NCBI RefSeq assembly: GCF_047795645.1
Contig: NZ_CP181045.1
Location: forward strand, 1 to 64,000
Direction of reading: 5' to 3'
Source of the DNA: Salipaludibacillus sp047795645
GTDB lineage: Bacteria > Bacillota > Bacilli > Bacillales > Salisediminibacteriaceae
Length of the DNA: 64,000 nt
The notes beneath the pieces were generated by a model. That model had not been told where the DNA came from. It saw only the letters and a program-made list of their open reading frames with translations, and ran no database searches. The position numbers and the translations under genes were made by a program. Positions 48,989 to 57,665 of this stretch are shown here, piece after piece (position 1 is the first letter of the stretch; each line of letters begins with the position of its first letter).

Positions 48989-50733
48989 TACCAGGTCAAA
49001 AATTACAGGTGAATCCTTACGAATATAAGGGTACGCATTCCTATTTGCTAGAATATGTAGATAAATGTAAAAAAGGCGAAATAATTATAGGGAATGAACT
49101 AATGTTACAACTAGATATGCTCATGGAACACTTTCAAGATGAAGAAATAAAAATTGAATTTGAAGAAGGACATAAACGAATCAAGTTTATTGAATCAGAG
49201 TGTAAACATTTCGAAGCACCATTTGCTGGTAAACCATTTCTACTTGAACTATTTCAAAAAGCTTTTGTAGAATCTATTTATATTTTTCTAATATATGACG
49301 ATGAAATAAATCGTTGGATCAGACTTTATCAAGATATTTTATTTCTAGTAGCAAGAAAAAATGGTAAAACACCTTTAATTTCAGCCCTTTGTCTGGCTGA
49401 ATTTTTTTGTGGAGAAATTGGGACAAGAATACTGTGTTCCAGCAATGACTATGAACAAGCGGACTTAATGTTTCAAGCAATAAATTCGATGAGAGAAGAA
49501 AGTAAAACTCTTACTAACGTTACAAGAAGTAATATCAAAGGAATTTTCTTTGGCAATCCTAGAAAGCCAAAAAAGACCGGGAAGTTCAGTTATAAGAATA
49601 AGGGACAAATAAAAAAAATATCTGCAAAAACAGGAGCAAAAGAAGGGAAAAACATTAAAGTTGGTGCGGTCGATGAAGCGCATGAATTAAAGGATAATAC
49701 ATCAACGATGCCTATAAGACAAGCGGTGTCCACACAAGACGATCCGTTGTATATTGAATTGACAACTGAAGGCGTTGTTAATGATGGATATTTAGATAAT
49801 CGATTAAAAGAAGCTCGAAAAGTACTAAATAAAGAAATAGAGCGTCCGCGGTGGTTGATATGGCTATATACACAAGATAGCGAACAAGAAGTTTGGCAGA
49901 ATGAAAAATCTTGGGATAAATCTAACCCAGGAGCGGGCACGATTAAAAAACGTAGTTTCCTCAGAAAAATGATTGATGAAGCTAAAACTAGTAAATCCAT
50001 GCGAGTATTTGTAATGTCGAAGGATTTTAATTTAAAACAGAACAACGCTACTGCCTGGTTAACGCCAGAAGATATTAAAAACGAAGATGAAATTGATATT
50101 GATGAATTCAGAGGATGCTTTGGCATAGGAGCTGTTGACTTAGCAAAGTCCGGGGACTTAGGAAGTGCAAGAATGATTATGATGAAGCCAGGAAGCAATA
50201 AAAAATATATGATTCAAAAATACTTCATGCCTAAGGCAAAAATTGCTGATTTACCAAAGGAAGACAAAGAAAAGTTCGAAAAGTGGATTCGAGAAGGATT
50301 AATTGAAGTTTCAGAAGGAAATGAAAATGACTTTAGTCTTGTTACTGCTTGGTTTGTAGAGCTATATAAGAAATATAACATTCGCCCTTATAAAGTTGGT
50401 TATGATAAATGGTCTGCTACGTATTGGGTCAAGGAGATGGAGGAAATAGGCTTTGATTGCGAGCGCGTTGCGCAAGCATGGGGCAGCATGTCTGATCCAA
50501 TGAAATTAGTTGAAGCGGATCTGAAAAGTAATTTAATTAATTACAATAATAATCCAATAGACAAGTGGTGCCTTGAAAATACAGCTTTAAATATTAATTC
50601 TAAGATGGAAATTATGCCTGTTAAAGTGCAAGGGAAAGAAGATAAAAAGATTGATGGATCGGTTACTATGGTCATTGGTTATAAAATATATACAGATAAT
50701 CGAACAGAATTTTTGTCCATTGTGGGTAGGTGA
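48985..50733 (+). CDS. Terminase large subunit
   Basis: A 582-aa packaging motor and nuclease. The ATPase region has a Walker A-type LVARKNGKTPL near residue 122 and Walker B GAVDEAHEL near 228. The C-terminal RNase H-like nuclease has GAVDLAKSGD near 391 and YDKWSA near 472. The length is normal. ATGA overlap with the small subunit. Confidence 0.92.
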   Translation: MIPGQKLQVNPYEYKGTHSYLLEYVDKCKKGEIIIGNELMLQLDMLMEHFQDEEIKIEFEEGHKRIKFIESECKHFEAPFAGKPFLLELFQKAFVESIYIFLIYDDEINRWIRLYQDILFLVARKNGKTPLISALCLAEFFCGEIGTRILCSSNDYEQADLMFQAINSMREESKTLTNVTRSNIKGIFFGNPRKPKKTGKFSYKNKGQIKKISAKTGAKEGKNIKVGAVDEAHELKDNTSTMPIRQAVSTQDDPLYIELTTEGVVNDGYLDNRLKEARKVLNKEIERPRWLIWLYTQDSEQEVWQNEKSWDKSNPGAGTIKKRSFLRKMIDEAKTSKSMRVFVMSKDFNLKQNNATAWLTPEDIKNEDEIDIDEFRGCFGIGAVDLAKSGDLGSARMIMMKPGSNKKYMIQKYFMPKAKIADLPKEDKEKFEKWIREGLIEVSEGNENDFSLVTAWFVELYKKYNIRPYKVGYDKWSATYWVKEMEEIGFDCERVAQAWGSMSDPMKLVEADLKSNLINYNNNPIDKWCLENTALNINSKMEIMPVKVQGKEDKKIDGSVTMVIGYKIYTDNRTEFLSIVGR

Positions 50734-50736
50734 TAA

Positions 50737-50931
50737 ATGATGATCGATAAAATTAAGAAAAAAAATATAGAAATATTGATGAGTCTATTAAATTTTCTTG
50801 ATGATATTTTACTTGTATCGGGAATGACACTAATTTCGATAGGGGTATTTAAAATTTATGTACCAGCTGGATATATTACCACAGGCATATGCTGCTTAGC
50901 ATTTGCTTATTTTTTTGCCAAAAGAAGGTGA
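50737..50931 (+). CDS. Two-span membrane protein, 64 aa
   Basis: Hydrophobic segments at about 18-40 and 44-60 are separated by a short loop; basic ends. Small membrane proteins of this kind are often found between terminase and portal in Firmicutes phages. The function is unknown. Confidence 0.65.
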   Translation: MMIDKIKKKNIEILMSLLNFLDDILLVSGMTLISIGVFKIYVPAGYITTGICCLAFAYFFAKRR

Positions 50932-50937
50932 TGACAC

Positions 50938-52197
50938 TTGATTCTGCAAAACCTATTAAATAAAAATAATAAAAATCAACATGATCAGCAAATGAGACAC
51001 GCTCAAATGTTGAACGGGACCCTTCCGATATTCAGCCAATTTGGAGAAAGCATCTATGCTTCTGACGTTGTTAATTCGTGTGTTGATGTCGTTGCCACAG
51101 AGTTATCAAAATTAAGACCAAAACATATACGTACTGATTCAAATGGGATGCAGACGGTAGTAAATGGAAGCCTAAATAGGTTATTCAAATTCAGTCCAAA
51201 TGACTTAATGACAACAAGAGATTTCTTGGAAAAAACAGTGTCATTATTATTTATGAATTTAAATGTCTTTATTTATCCAACATATGACATTATTACTGAT
51301 AGAAAATCAGGGGCAAAACGAAAAGAATACACAGGTCTTTATCCACTTAATCCGTCTCAAGTTGAGTTTCTACAAGATGAAAAAGGCAAACTATTTGTCA
51401 AATTCATCTTTCAAACAGGGATAGATTATACATTGCCATATACGGATGTTATTCACTTAAGAAAAAAGTTCTCTGTTAATGATGTAATGGGTGGCGGGAT
51501 AAATGGTCAACCAGATAATGAAGCTTTGCTAAAAGTGTTGCAGATCAACGATAGTGTTTTGCAAGGATTAGAAAAATCTATTAAAACAAGTATGACCGTT
51601 CGCGGTATTTTAAAAATGAATACGATGCTCGATGACGGCAGCCAAGAAAAAGAGCGGAAACGATTTGAAGAGGCGATTAGAAAAAGTGAGACTGGTATTC
51701 TACCAATGGATTTAAAAGGTGATTACCAAGATATAAAAATGGATCCGAAACTGGTAGATAAAGATACTCTTGATTTTTTAGATAATAAAATCCTAAAAAA
51801 CTATGGAGTATCTGTGGCTATTTTGAGTGGAGACTTTACGGATGATCAGTACCAAGCTTTTTACGAGAGAGTTTTAGAGAGTGTAGTTATTGGTCTTGGA
51901 CAAGGGTTCTCAAAATGCCTATTTACAAAAAGAGAACTTGAGCATGGGAATGAAATTGTTTTTTATCAGCGCGACATGATGTACCTGAGCACAAAAAATA
52001 AATTAGCTTTAATTAAGACAACAGGTGAACAGGGGCTACTTAATGACAATCAAAAACTCCACATTTTAGGATATGGACCTATCGATGGAGGAGAAAGAAA
52101 GACACAAAGTCTTAATTATATTAATCGGGACATTATTGATGAGTATCAATTGAAACACGGATCTTCCAAAAATGGAAAGGGTGATGAAGGTGACTAA
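50938..52197 (+). CDS. Phage portal protein, HK97 family
   Basis: This 419-aa protein starts at TTG (GGTGATGACAC upstream). YASDVVNSCVDVVATELSKL, the central SMTVRGILKMN and FLDNKILKNYGVSVAILSG are typical HK97-type portal segments. It forms the dodecameric ring for packaging. It is unlike the SPP1-type portal of prophage 1. Confidence 0.9.
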   Translation: MILQNLLNKNNKNQHDQQMRHAQMLNGTLPIFSQFGESIYASDVVNSCVDVVATELSKLRPKHIRTDSNGMQTVVNGSLNRLFKFSPNDLMTTRDFLEKTVSLLFMNLNVFIYPTYDIITDRKSGAKRKEYTGLYPLNPSQVEFLQDEKGKLFVKFIFQTGIDYTLPYTDVIHLRKKFSVNDVMGGGINGQPDNEALLKVLQINDSVLQGLEKSIKTSMTVRGILKMNTMLDDGSQEKERKRFEEAIRKSETGILPMDLKGDYQDIKMDPKLVDKDTLDFLDNKILKNYGVSVAILSGDFTDDQYQAFYERVLESVVIGLGQGFSKCLFTKRELEHGNEIVFYQRDMMYLSTKNKLALIKTTGEQGLLNDNQKLHILGYGPIDGGERKTQSLNYINRDIIDEYQLKHGSSKNGKGDEGD

Positions 52198-52846
52198 ACC
52201 TAATAAAGTTTTACGATTCCACGAAATACAAGAGTTTCGAGCACTAGAACCGACAGAAGAATCTGGCCACATTGTCGAAGGGTATGCAATTATTTACGAA
52301 GAACGAACCAATGTTGGTGGCTGGTTTATGGAGATCATCAAAAGAGGAGCTTTAGACGGAGCGGATTTGAAAGATGTTCCGTTGTTTATTCATCACCAAG
52401 ATAGAAAAATACCGCTCGCAAGGAGCCGTAACAACAACGGAAATTCTACCATGCAGTTAACAGTAGACAATAAGGGGTTGCACTTTCGTGCTGAACTTGA
52501 TGTTGAAAATAATTCGGAAGCTAAGGCGCTTTATTCCGCCGTGAAAAGAGAGGACATCACAGGAATGAGTTTTGCTTTTAGAACGAGTGAAGAGAATTGG
52601 AGTGATCTCGATGAAGAGTTGCCAACTCGAGAGATTATAAAGTACGAAAAGATTTATGAAATATCTGCGTTATATTCCCCTCAATATGATGGGGCTAATA
52701 TAAATGCTCGTGACGAATCACTGGATAGTGAGGATAAAGCGGCATTGGATAATGCTAAGTCAGAGTCATTGGATAATGACCAAAACGAGAAAGATTTAGA
52801 GCTACGAAAAGCAATTGAAATGGAGTTAATAAATTCCGTAAATTAA
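52184..52846 (+). CDS. Prohead protease, HK97 family
   Basis: This 220-aa protein carries the family core: VEGYAIIYEERTNVGGWFMEII, the catalytic His in PLFIHHQD, the catalytic Ser in DITGMSFAF, and an acidic tail that is probably removed. It cleaves the capsid delta domain after assembly. ATG 52184 is chosen; ATG 52172 is also in frame. It overlaps the portal end. Confidence 0.88.
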   Translation: MKVTKPNKVLRFHEIQEFRALEPTEESGHIVEGYAIIYEERTNVGGWFMEIIKRGALDGADLKDVPLFIHHQDRKIPLARSRNNNGNSTMQLTVDNKGLHFRAELDVENNSEAKALYSAVKREDITGMSFAFRTSEENWSDLDEELPTREIIKYEKIYEISALYSPQYDGANINARDESLDSEDKAALDNAKSESLDNDQNEKDLELRKAIEMELINSVN

Positions 52847-52864
52847 TCGAAAAGGATGATAAAC

Positions 52865-54211
52865 ATGAAAAAATGGCTAAAAGATCAATTGAAAAAGAAA
52901 GAAGAAAAAAGAGCTGCGCTTAAAACGCAGGTGAAAGAACTTCGTGGAAAAATCGAAGAAAGCAAGACTGTTGATGAGGCGAAGTCTTTGGGGAAAGAAG
53001 CGCGAACGATCGAATCTAATATTGAAGAGTTAGATTCGGATATTGACGGATACACGAAACAATTGGCCGATCTACCTGATGAAGATCCAGAAGGAAGAGG
53101 GAAAGATAAGGATAAGGATCATGATGATGATCCAGAACAGCGAAGTACTCCTGCAGGTCAATTGAATCCGATGGGAACTTACTCAATGGGTAACGCTCAA
53201 GGTGTTGGAGATGAAAAACGTCAGAAGGATCTGGAAACAAAGTATGAAACTCGAGGAGCCAACCTGAAAGCTAAGCAGACGGTTGATTTTGATATCGATG
53301 AGCTTCCTGAACTTCGTGCAGTAACTGTTGGCGGAGGAACGCTTGTTGTCGAAAAGAAATACTCTGACACGCTTAATGGTAATTTTAACGAAGTTTCTAC
53401 GCTGATCGATCGTGTAAATGGCGTACCTTTAATGGGCGGAGAATCTTACACGAAAGGATTTGAAGTATCTGACGGTGAAGGTGATTACACAAGTGAAGAC
53501 GGTAACTACACTGAAACAGATCCAGAGTTTGGATATGTAACGATGGGAAAAGCTAAAATCACCGCTTATGCTGAGATTTCAGACGAAGCTATGAAGCTAC
53601 CAAACGTGAATTATCAGTCATCTGTAGCAAGCAGCGTAGGCAAAGCTTTACGTAAAAAGATTACTCGTCAAATTCTTGTTGGCGCAGGTGGAGCGAATGC
53701 CTTAACTGGTATTTTTAACGCTCCTACAAACGTTATTCCTGTTGCAAGTGACATCGAGGTTGCTGAAATTGGACCTGATACACTAGATCAAATTGTTTTC
53801 GGGTATGGTGGTGACGAGGAAATTGAAGGAGGAGCATTCTTGATAGTCAATAAACTGGACCTTGCAGCATTCAGTAAAGTTAGGTCTACTGACGGCAAGA
53901 AACTTTATAAGATTAAGAAAGAAGGAAACACTGGAACGATCTCTTCTGATGATTCTTTTGAAGTGCCGTTCATCATTAACAGCTCAGCCCCAGCATTGTC
54001 TGCTGATGGCACTGTAGCGGATACGTATTGCCTGGCTTATGGTTTTCCACAAGCTTATGAAATGCCTGTATTCTCAGCAGTGACTGTTGAAGAGTCTCGC
54101 GATTATAAATTCCGAACCGGTCAGATTGCCTACCGCGGATCTGTATGGGCTGGTGGAAATGTATCCATGCATAAAGGTTTTGTACGTGTGAAGAAAGTTA
54201 CTGCCACGTAA
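52865..54211 (+). CDS. Major capsid protein, HK97 family
   Basis: In this 448-aa protein residues 1 to about 75 are a coiled-coil delta (scaffold) domain (KEEKRAALKTQVKELRGK), then an acidic linker. The HK97 fold begins near residue 130 (LPELRAVTVGGGTLVVEK) and ends with the RGSVWAGGNVSMHKGF strand. The protease upstream should release the delta domain. AAAGGATG precedes ATG 52865. Confidence 0.92.
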   Translation: MKKWLKDQLKKKEEKRAALKTQVKELRGKIEESKTVDEAKSLGKEARTIESNIEELDSDIDGYTKQLADLPDEDPEGRGKDKDKDHDDDPEQRSTPAGQLNPMGTYSMGNAQGVGDEKRQKDLETKYETRGANLKAKQTVDFDIDELPELRAVTVGGGTLVVEKKYSDTLNGNFNEVSTLIDRVNGVPLMGGESYTKGFEVSDGEGDYTSEDGNYTETDPEFGYVTMGKAKITAYAEISDEAMKLPNVNYQSSVASSVGKALRKKITRQILVGAGGANALTGIFNAPTNVIPVASDIEVAEIGPDTLDQIVFGYGGDEEIEGGAFLIVNKLDLAAFSKVRSTDGKKLYKIKKEGNTGTISSDDSFEVPFIINSSAPALSADGTVADTYCLAYGFPQAYEMPVFSAVTVEESRDYKFRTGQIAYRGSVWAGGNVSMHKGFVRVKKVTAT

Positions 54212-54232
54212 TGAAATTAGGATATTAATTGA

Positions 54233-54258
54233 TTAACCCCTCAAATTTGAGGGGTTAA
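54233..54258. terminator. Perfect 26-base palindrome after the capsid gene
   Basis: TTAACCCCTCAAA is followed by its complement, with no T run. It is probably a partial terminator or mRNA-stabilising hairpin that sets high capsid expression relative to downstream genes. Confidence 0.65.
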
Positions 54259-54281
54259 ATTACTTTGAGGAGGTATTTGAA

Positions 54282-54638
54282 ATGGTAAAAAAGCAAACCG
54301 AAAAACCGGAGGAAGTAAAACAGGAATTAGAAGAAGATAAGGTTCCTGAAGCGGAAAAAGTTGAAGTTAAGGATGATAATTTGGGAATTGAGCAAGAGGC
54401 AAAACAACCTGACGAGGAAATGGATGCTAAGGCAGACAAAAGAAAGGCTTATCCCAATTCGTCCACCGTAGAAGAAGTATCTGAAGAAAAAGGTATTATA
54501 TTCTTCAAAGCAAAAAAGAAATTAACAGATACTGAACACAAAAACCTCTCTAAAAAAATACGTCAAGAAATGAAGGAAACAGGTTTAGAAATTGTCTTGG
54601 TACCTTTTTCGGTTGAACATGAAATTTCCGCAGAATAA
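54282..54638 (+). CDS. Hypothetical head-region protein, 118 aa
   Basis: GAGGAGG precedes the ATG. The first 70 residues are disordered and acidic (EEVKQELEEDKVPEAEK). The last 45 form a compact helical unit (ITFF-like strand, KLTDTEHKNLSKKIRQEMKETG). It may decorate the head or tail. No family is recognised. Confidence 0.65.
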   Translation: MVKKQTEKPEEVKQELEEDKVPEAEKVEVKDDNLGIEQEAKQPDEEMDAKADKRKAYPNSSTVEEVSEEKGIIFFKAKKKLTDTEHKNLSKKIRQEMKETGLEIVLVPFSVEHEISAE

Positions 54639-54650
54639 GGGTGATGGCCA

Positions 54651-54929
54651 ATGAGTAGTGAACAAGAAATTATTAAATTAATTGAAGAATGCAAAAAGGG
54701 ATTAAATATCCCCATTGAAACTACTGCTCTTGATGGAGTTTTAAGGCAAAAATTAATGGCGGTTAAAGGATACATGGTCGGAGCTGGTGTATCAGAAGAG
54801 AAACTAGATAGTGATTTAGCTATTGGAATTATCGCAATGGGTGTTGCGGATTTATGGGAACTTAAGTCGGGTGAAGTGAAATTTTCTCCTGCTTTTAAAA
54901 TCATGCTGAGCCAATTAGCAATGGGGTGA
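54651..54929 (+). CDS. Head-tail connector, gp6-like
   Basis: A 92-aa helical protein (VLRQKLMAVKGYMVGAGV, DLAIGIIAMGVADLWEL) matches HK97 gp6-like adaptors that bind under the portal. Position after the capsid is normal. Confidence 0.8.
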   Translation: MSSEQEIIKLIEECKKGLNIPIETTALDGVLRQKLMAVKGYMVGAGVSEEKLDSDLAIGIIAMGVADLWELKSGEVKFSPAFKIMLSQLAMG

Positions 54930-54933
54930 TTAT

Positions 54934-55236
54934 GTGAGGTTTGATAGTGTTATTTATTTACTGAGCATAAAAAACAGTAAAAACAAAATGAAGGATATCG
55001 TTGAAGAGGAAACACCAAGGCAAGTTTTGGCAGAAAAAAGGTCAATAAGACAGTCTGAAACCTACCAAGCGATGGCAACAGGATTAAAGCCTGAGCTAAT
55101 GTTTGTTACCTGGGAGAATCAGTATCTCGGAGAACAAAAAATAATGTATAAAAATAAAACGTATCAGGTTATTCGAACCCATGAGAAACCCGATCAAACG
55201 ATTGAGCTTATTTGTGAGGGACTTCCGAATGGCTAG
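54934..55236 (+). CDS. Head closure / head-tail joining protein
   Basis: A 100-aa beta-rich protein with GTG start (LSIKNSKNKMKDIVEEETPR, MFVTWENQYLGEQKIMYKNKTYQVIRT) fits the phage head-tail joining family. It overlaps the next gene by eight bases. Confidence 0.78.
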   Translation: MRFDSVIYLLSIKNSKNKMKDIVEEETPRQVLAEKRSIRQSETYQAMATGLKPELMFVTWENQYLGEQKIMYKNKTYQVIRTHEKPDQTIELICEGLPNG

Positions 55237-55678
55237 AATACCAAATCCAGTTCGAACAAGAAAAGATGGAGTGGAAGTCGTTTCTAGTGTTGATAAAGCT
55301 AAATTTACTTTACATGAATTGATCCGGGCAGCTAATCGGGCTACCGGAGCTCACTTAAGACGACGCATGCTTCGTGAAGCACGAAAAATGCCAGGTATGA
55401 GAAAAAACAGAAGATTAGGAGCGGCGTTCCAGTATTGGGCGAGGCGAAGAGAAACTGATCTTGTCATTGGTTCTAAGCATGGAACATGGTACGGCTCAGG
55501 GCAAGAATTAGGTACGAAAAATCAACCAAAACGAGGTATTATTCGATCAACCGTTATGGCCGAAACTGATGCAATCAGAAAAATACAAGGTCAATTTATC
55601 AGCGCGATCGAGGACGACAATCGTGCGAGAGCAGAAATAGATACAGAAAATGAAGGTGATAACGATGAAAATGATTGA
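55229..55678 (+). CDS. HK97 gp10-like tail-joining protein
   Basis: A 149-aa very basic protein: ANRATGAHLRRRMLREARKMPGM-type start, SKHGTWYGSGQELGTKNQPKRG in the middle. The layout is that of HK97 gp10, and it is the counterpart of the gene at 6579. ATG 55229 is preceded by TGAGGGA. Confidence 0.78.
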   Translation: MARIPNPVRTRKDGVEVVSSVDKAKFTLHELIRAANRATGAHLRRRMLREARKMPGMRKNRRLGAAFQYWARRRETDLVIGSKHGTWYGSGQELGTKNQPKRGIIRSTVMAETDAIRKIQGQFISAIEDDNRARAEIDTENEGDNDEND

Positions 55679-56072
55679 TATTCGTGAATATATCGCTTCT
55701 TTTCTTGAGTCTAAACATCCTGATGTCTTAGTAAATGGTGTAGAAAAATCAAGAGTTCATTCTGAAGATGCACCGGATGATGCAATATATCCATACATTG
55801 TTTATGATTTGCCCAATTCTGTCAAGGGAAATTCGATGGAAAACTTTGTTTTTGAATTAGATTTTTGGGATAACAAAACAGATACGACAGAACTAGAAAT
55901 CCTTTGCGACCATGTAAATAACGATCAAGATGGATTAGACGGTAAAACATTGCTTGTTACCGAAACATTAGGACTGACTTTTTACCTTGAAAACAGACGA
56001 CAGTTAAGGGATCCTGATAAACAGTTAAAACGTAGACAATATGTTTATCAAGTCAGAGCACACGGAGCGTGA
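55665..56072 (+). CDS. Tail completion protein
   Basis: This 135-aa protein in the tail-terminator position has the pattern IREYIASFLESKHPD, YPYIVYDLPNS, FVFELDFWDNK and a C-terminal YVYQVRAHG strand. It counterparts the gene at 6919. AAGGTG precedes ATG 55665. Confidence 0.75.
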   Translation: MKMIDIREYIASFLESKHPDVLVNGVEKSRVHSEDAPDDAIYPYIVYDLPNSVKGNSMENFVFELDFWDNKTDTTELEILCDHVNNDQDGLDGKTLLVTETLGLTFYLENRRQLRDPDKQLKRRQYVYQVRAHGA

Positions 56073-56076
56073 ATGC

Positions 56077-56349
56077 ATGGGAACAATGACGTGCGTAGAG
56101 TGTAGTAAAAATTGGTACGAAAAAGGACCATCTAACAATACCATTTGCGATGATTGCGCTAAACCTGAAGAACTTCCTGAAGAAGAACCGGAAGACTTTG
56201 AAGATTTAGTCAGAGGAATGATGTTAGACGAAGAATTAGCAGAAATGACTGACCTCGTATGGGATGATGTCAAAATGTTAGCCGCTGAATATGTTGTCAT
56301 GCAATTGCGATGGAAAATGCTAGTTACAAAGAAAGGAAGTGTTGAGTGA
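56077..56349 (+). CDS. Zinc-ribbon acidic protein, 90 aa
   Basis: CVEC and CDDC pairs at the N-terminus predict a zinc ribbon, followed by a Glu/Asp/Pro-rich linker and a helical end. ATG 56077 after CGGAG. It lies between tail completion and tube genes, an odd spot for a ribbon protein. No family is recognised. Confidence 0.6.
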   Translation: MGTMTCVECSKNWYEKGPSNNTICDDCAKPEELPEEEPEDFEDLVRGMMLDEELAEMTDLVWDDVKMLAAEYVVMQLRWKMLVTKKGSVE

Positions 56350-56951
56350 TGCCGATTACAAGACCAGCAGTACCAAATCCTAAAAACGTGCAGTTAGGCG
56401 CAGGGGTTTTGGTCTTTAACTTTAATCCAGATGACTGGGATGCCCCAGAGACTATTGCATTTGGCGCGGTGCGTGGAGGTGGAAGTTACAATGTCGAACC
56501 TACCAATAAACCTATTCGTTTTGATGGTGACCGCGGGGAAGATAGCAAGGGACTAAAACGTAAGACGGAGCAAAAAATTCAGATTACGGTAACGGCCCTT
56601 GAATTAGATCATGCTAAATTGAAAAAGAATATGCCTGGAAAAGTTACAAATGTAACGAATGGGGTAGATGTGCCTGAGTATAATAAATATCGTCCTAAAG
56701 TTGATTATGATGAAGAAGACTATATAGAAAATTTAGCTTATATCACATCTAATGTAAATGGTGATGTGGTCGCTTATGTAATTGAAAATGTATTAGGTGA
56801 TGGAGCATTATCAATGGCTTTTACAGATAAGGACGAAGTGGTTGCGGAGACTACTTTTACAGCACATTTTGACTATGAACAATTGGATGACGATGGAGAG
56901 GTTATTGTACCTACTTATATCGTTCAATACGAAAGTGAAACGGCAACGTAA
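56349..56951 (+). CDS. Major tail tube protein
   Basis: A 200-aa beta-rich protein: NVQLGAGVLVFNFNPDD, AFGAVRGGGSYNVEP, QKIQITVTALELDHAKL and a late LSMAFTDKDEVVAETTFTAHF. The pattern fits siphovirus tube subunits and it precedes the chaperone pair and tape measure. A hairpin AGGGGG/CCCCCT follows (56956-56973). Confidence 0.82.
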   Translation: MPITRPAVPNPKNVQLGAGVLVFNFNPDDWDAPETIAFGAVRGGGSYNVEPTNKPIRFDGDRGEDSKGLKRKTEQKIQITVTALELDHAKLKKNMPGKVTNVTNGVDVPEYNKYRPKVDYDEEDYIENLAYITSNVNGDVVAYVIENVLGDGALSMAFTDKDEVVAETTFTAHFDYEQLDDDGEVIVPTYIVQYESETAT

Positions 56952-56955
56952 ATCA

Positions 56956-56980
56956 AGGGGGTTATTTCCCCCTCTATTTT
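56956..56980 (+). terminator. Weak terminator after the tail tube gene
   Basis: Hairpin AGGGGG / CCCCCT with a six-base loop and a CTATTTT tail. It probably reduces transcription of downstream genes relative to the tube. Confidence 0.6.
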
Positions 56981-56991
56981 AGGAGGTTATT

Positions 56992-57339
56992 ATGACGGAA
57001 GAAGTGAAAGAAAAGCCAATTGATAGTGAACAAGCCTTTGACATGCTACCTTATGTGGCGGCTATTTATGACAAAGTTGATTTTGATACGTATAGGAAAG
57101 ATCTAGCTAAAAAGAAAATTAACAAAGATGATTACTTATGGGCTGCTATAGACGGAGCCAAATATATTTTAAGAAACTCTGGAAAAGTTAAAAATGAATT
57201 TTTTCACATCGTCTCCATTGCACAAAAGAAAACTCCAAATGAAGTAAAAAAACAACCTTTCTTTAAAACAATCGTGACAATAAAAACAATATTTTCAGAT
57301 CCTGAGTTAGTTGCTTTTTTCAAACAAGCTATCGAGTAG
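56992..57339 (+). CDS. Tail assembly chaperone, short form
   Basis: A 115-aa helical protein between tube and tape measure, with AGGAGG upstream. It contains T TTT TTC at 57315-57321 near its end, in the correct phase for a canonical -1 slip. The -1 frame is open from 57306 into the next gene. Ribosomes that do not slip stop at TAG 57337. Confidence 0.85.
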   Translation: MTEEVKEKPIDSEQAFDMLPYVAAIYDKVDFDTYRKDLAKKKINKDDYLWAAIDGAKYILRNSGKVKNEFFHIVSIAQKKTPNEVKKQPFFKTIVTIKTIFSDPELVAFFKQAIE

Positions 57340-57629
57340 GAGGATACGAAGAAACCCTTCACCTACTGGATAGCTTTTATTGTTTCAATTATGTTATGAA
57401 ACTACCAATTGTGAATATTACAAAGTTATTGATCAAAGCTTCTGAAAAGAAATTAGAGGAAATAGTATGGGAAAGATGGCTAGTTGATTATCAAAACATG
57501 GATGATAAAACATTCGTTTCATTTAATAATTATCTGAAGAAAATGAAGGCTCCTCAAGAACAATCAACTCCTGAAACAGTAGCAGAAACATTTAATAAGT
57601 TAAAAAGTAAAGTAAAAAATCCTGAATAA
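57306..57629 (+). CDS. Tail assembly chaperone frameshift extension
   Basis: This frame continues the short chaperone after a -1 shift, reading through VGGYEETLHLLDSFYCFNY before the first ATG (57396), which lacks a ribosome site. The fusion is about 215 residues. It is the counterpart of the pair at 7900/8166. A terminator-like GGCTCTTTTTTT tail follows at 57629. Confidence 0.82.
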   Translation, partial: VSCFFQTSYRVGGYEETLHLLDSFYCFNYVMKLPIVNITKLLIKASEKKLEEIVWERWLVDYQNMDDKTFVSFNNYLKKMKAPQEQSTPETVAETFNKLKSKVKNPE

Positions 57630-57665
57630 AGGCTCTTTTTTTATGCCCGGAAAGAGGGTGAGAAG

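Noticed and set aside
49590..50198. 202-aa reverse-strand frame inside the large terminase
   Set aside because: A shadow frame antisense to conserved terminase motifs.
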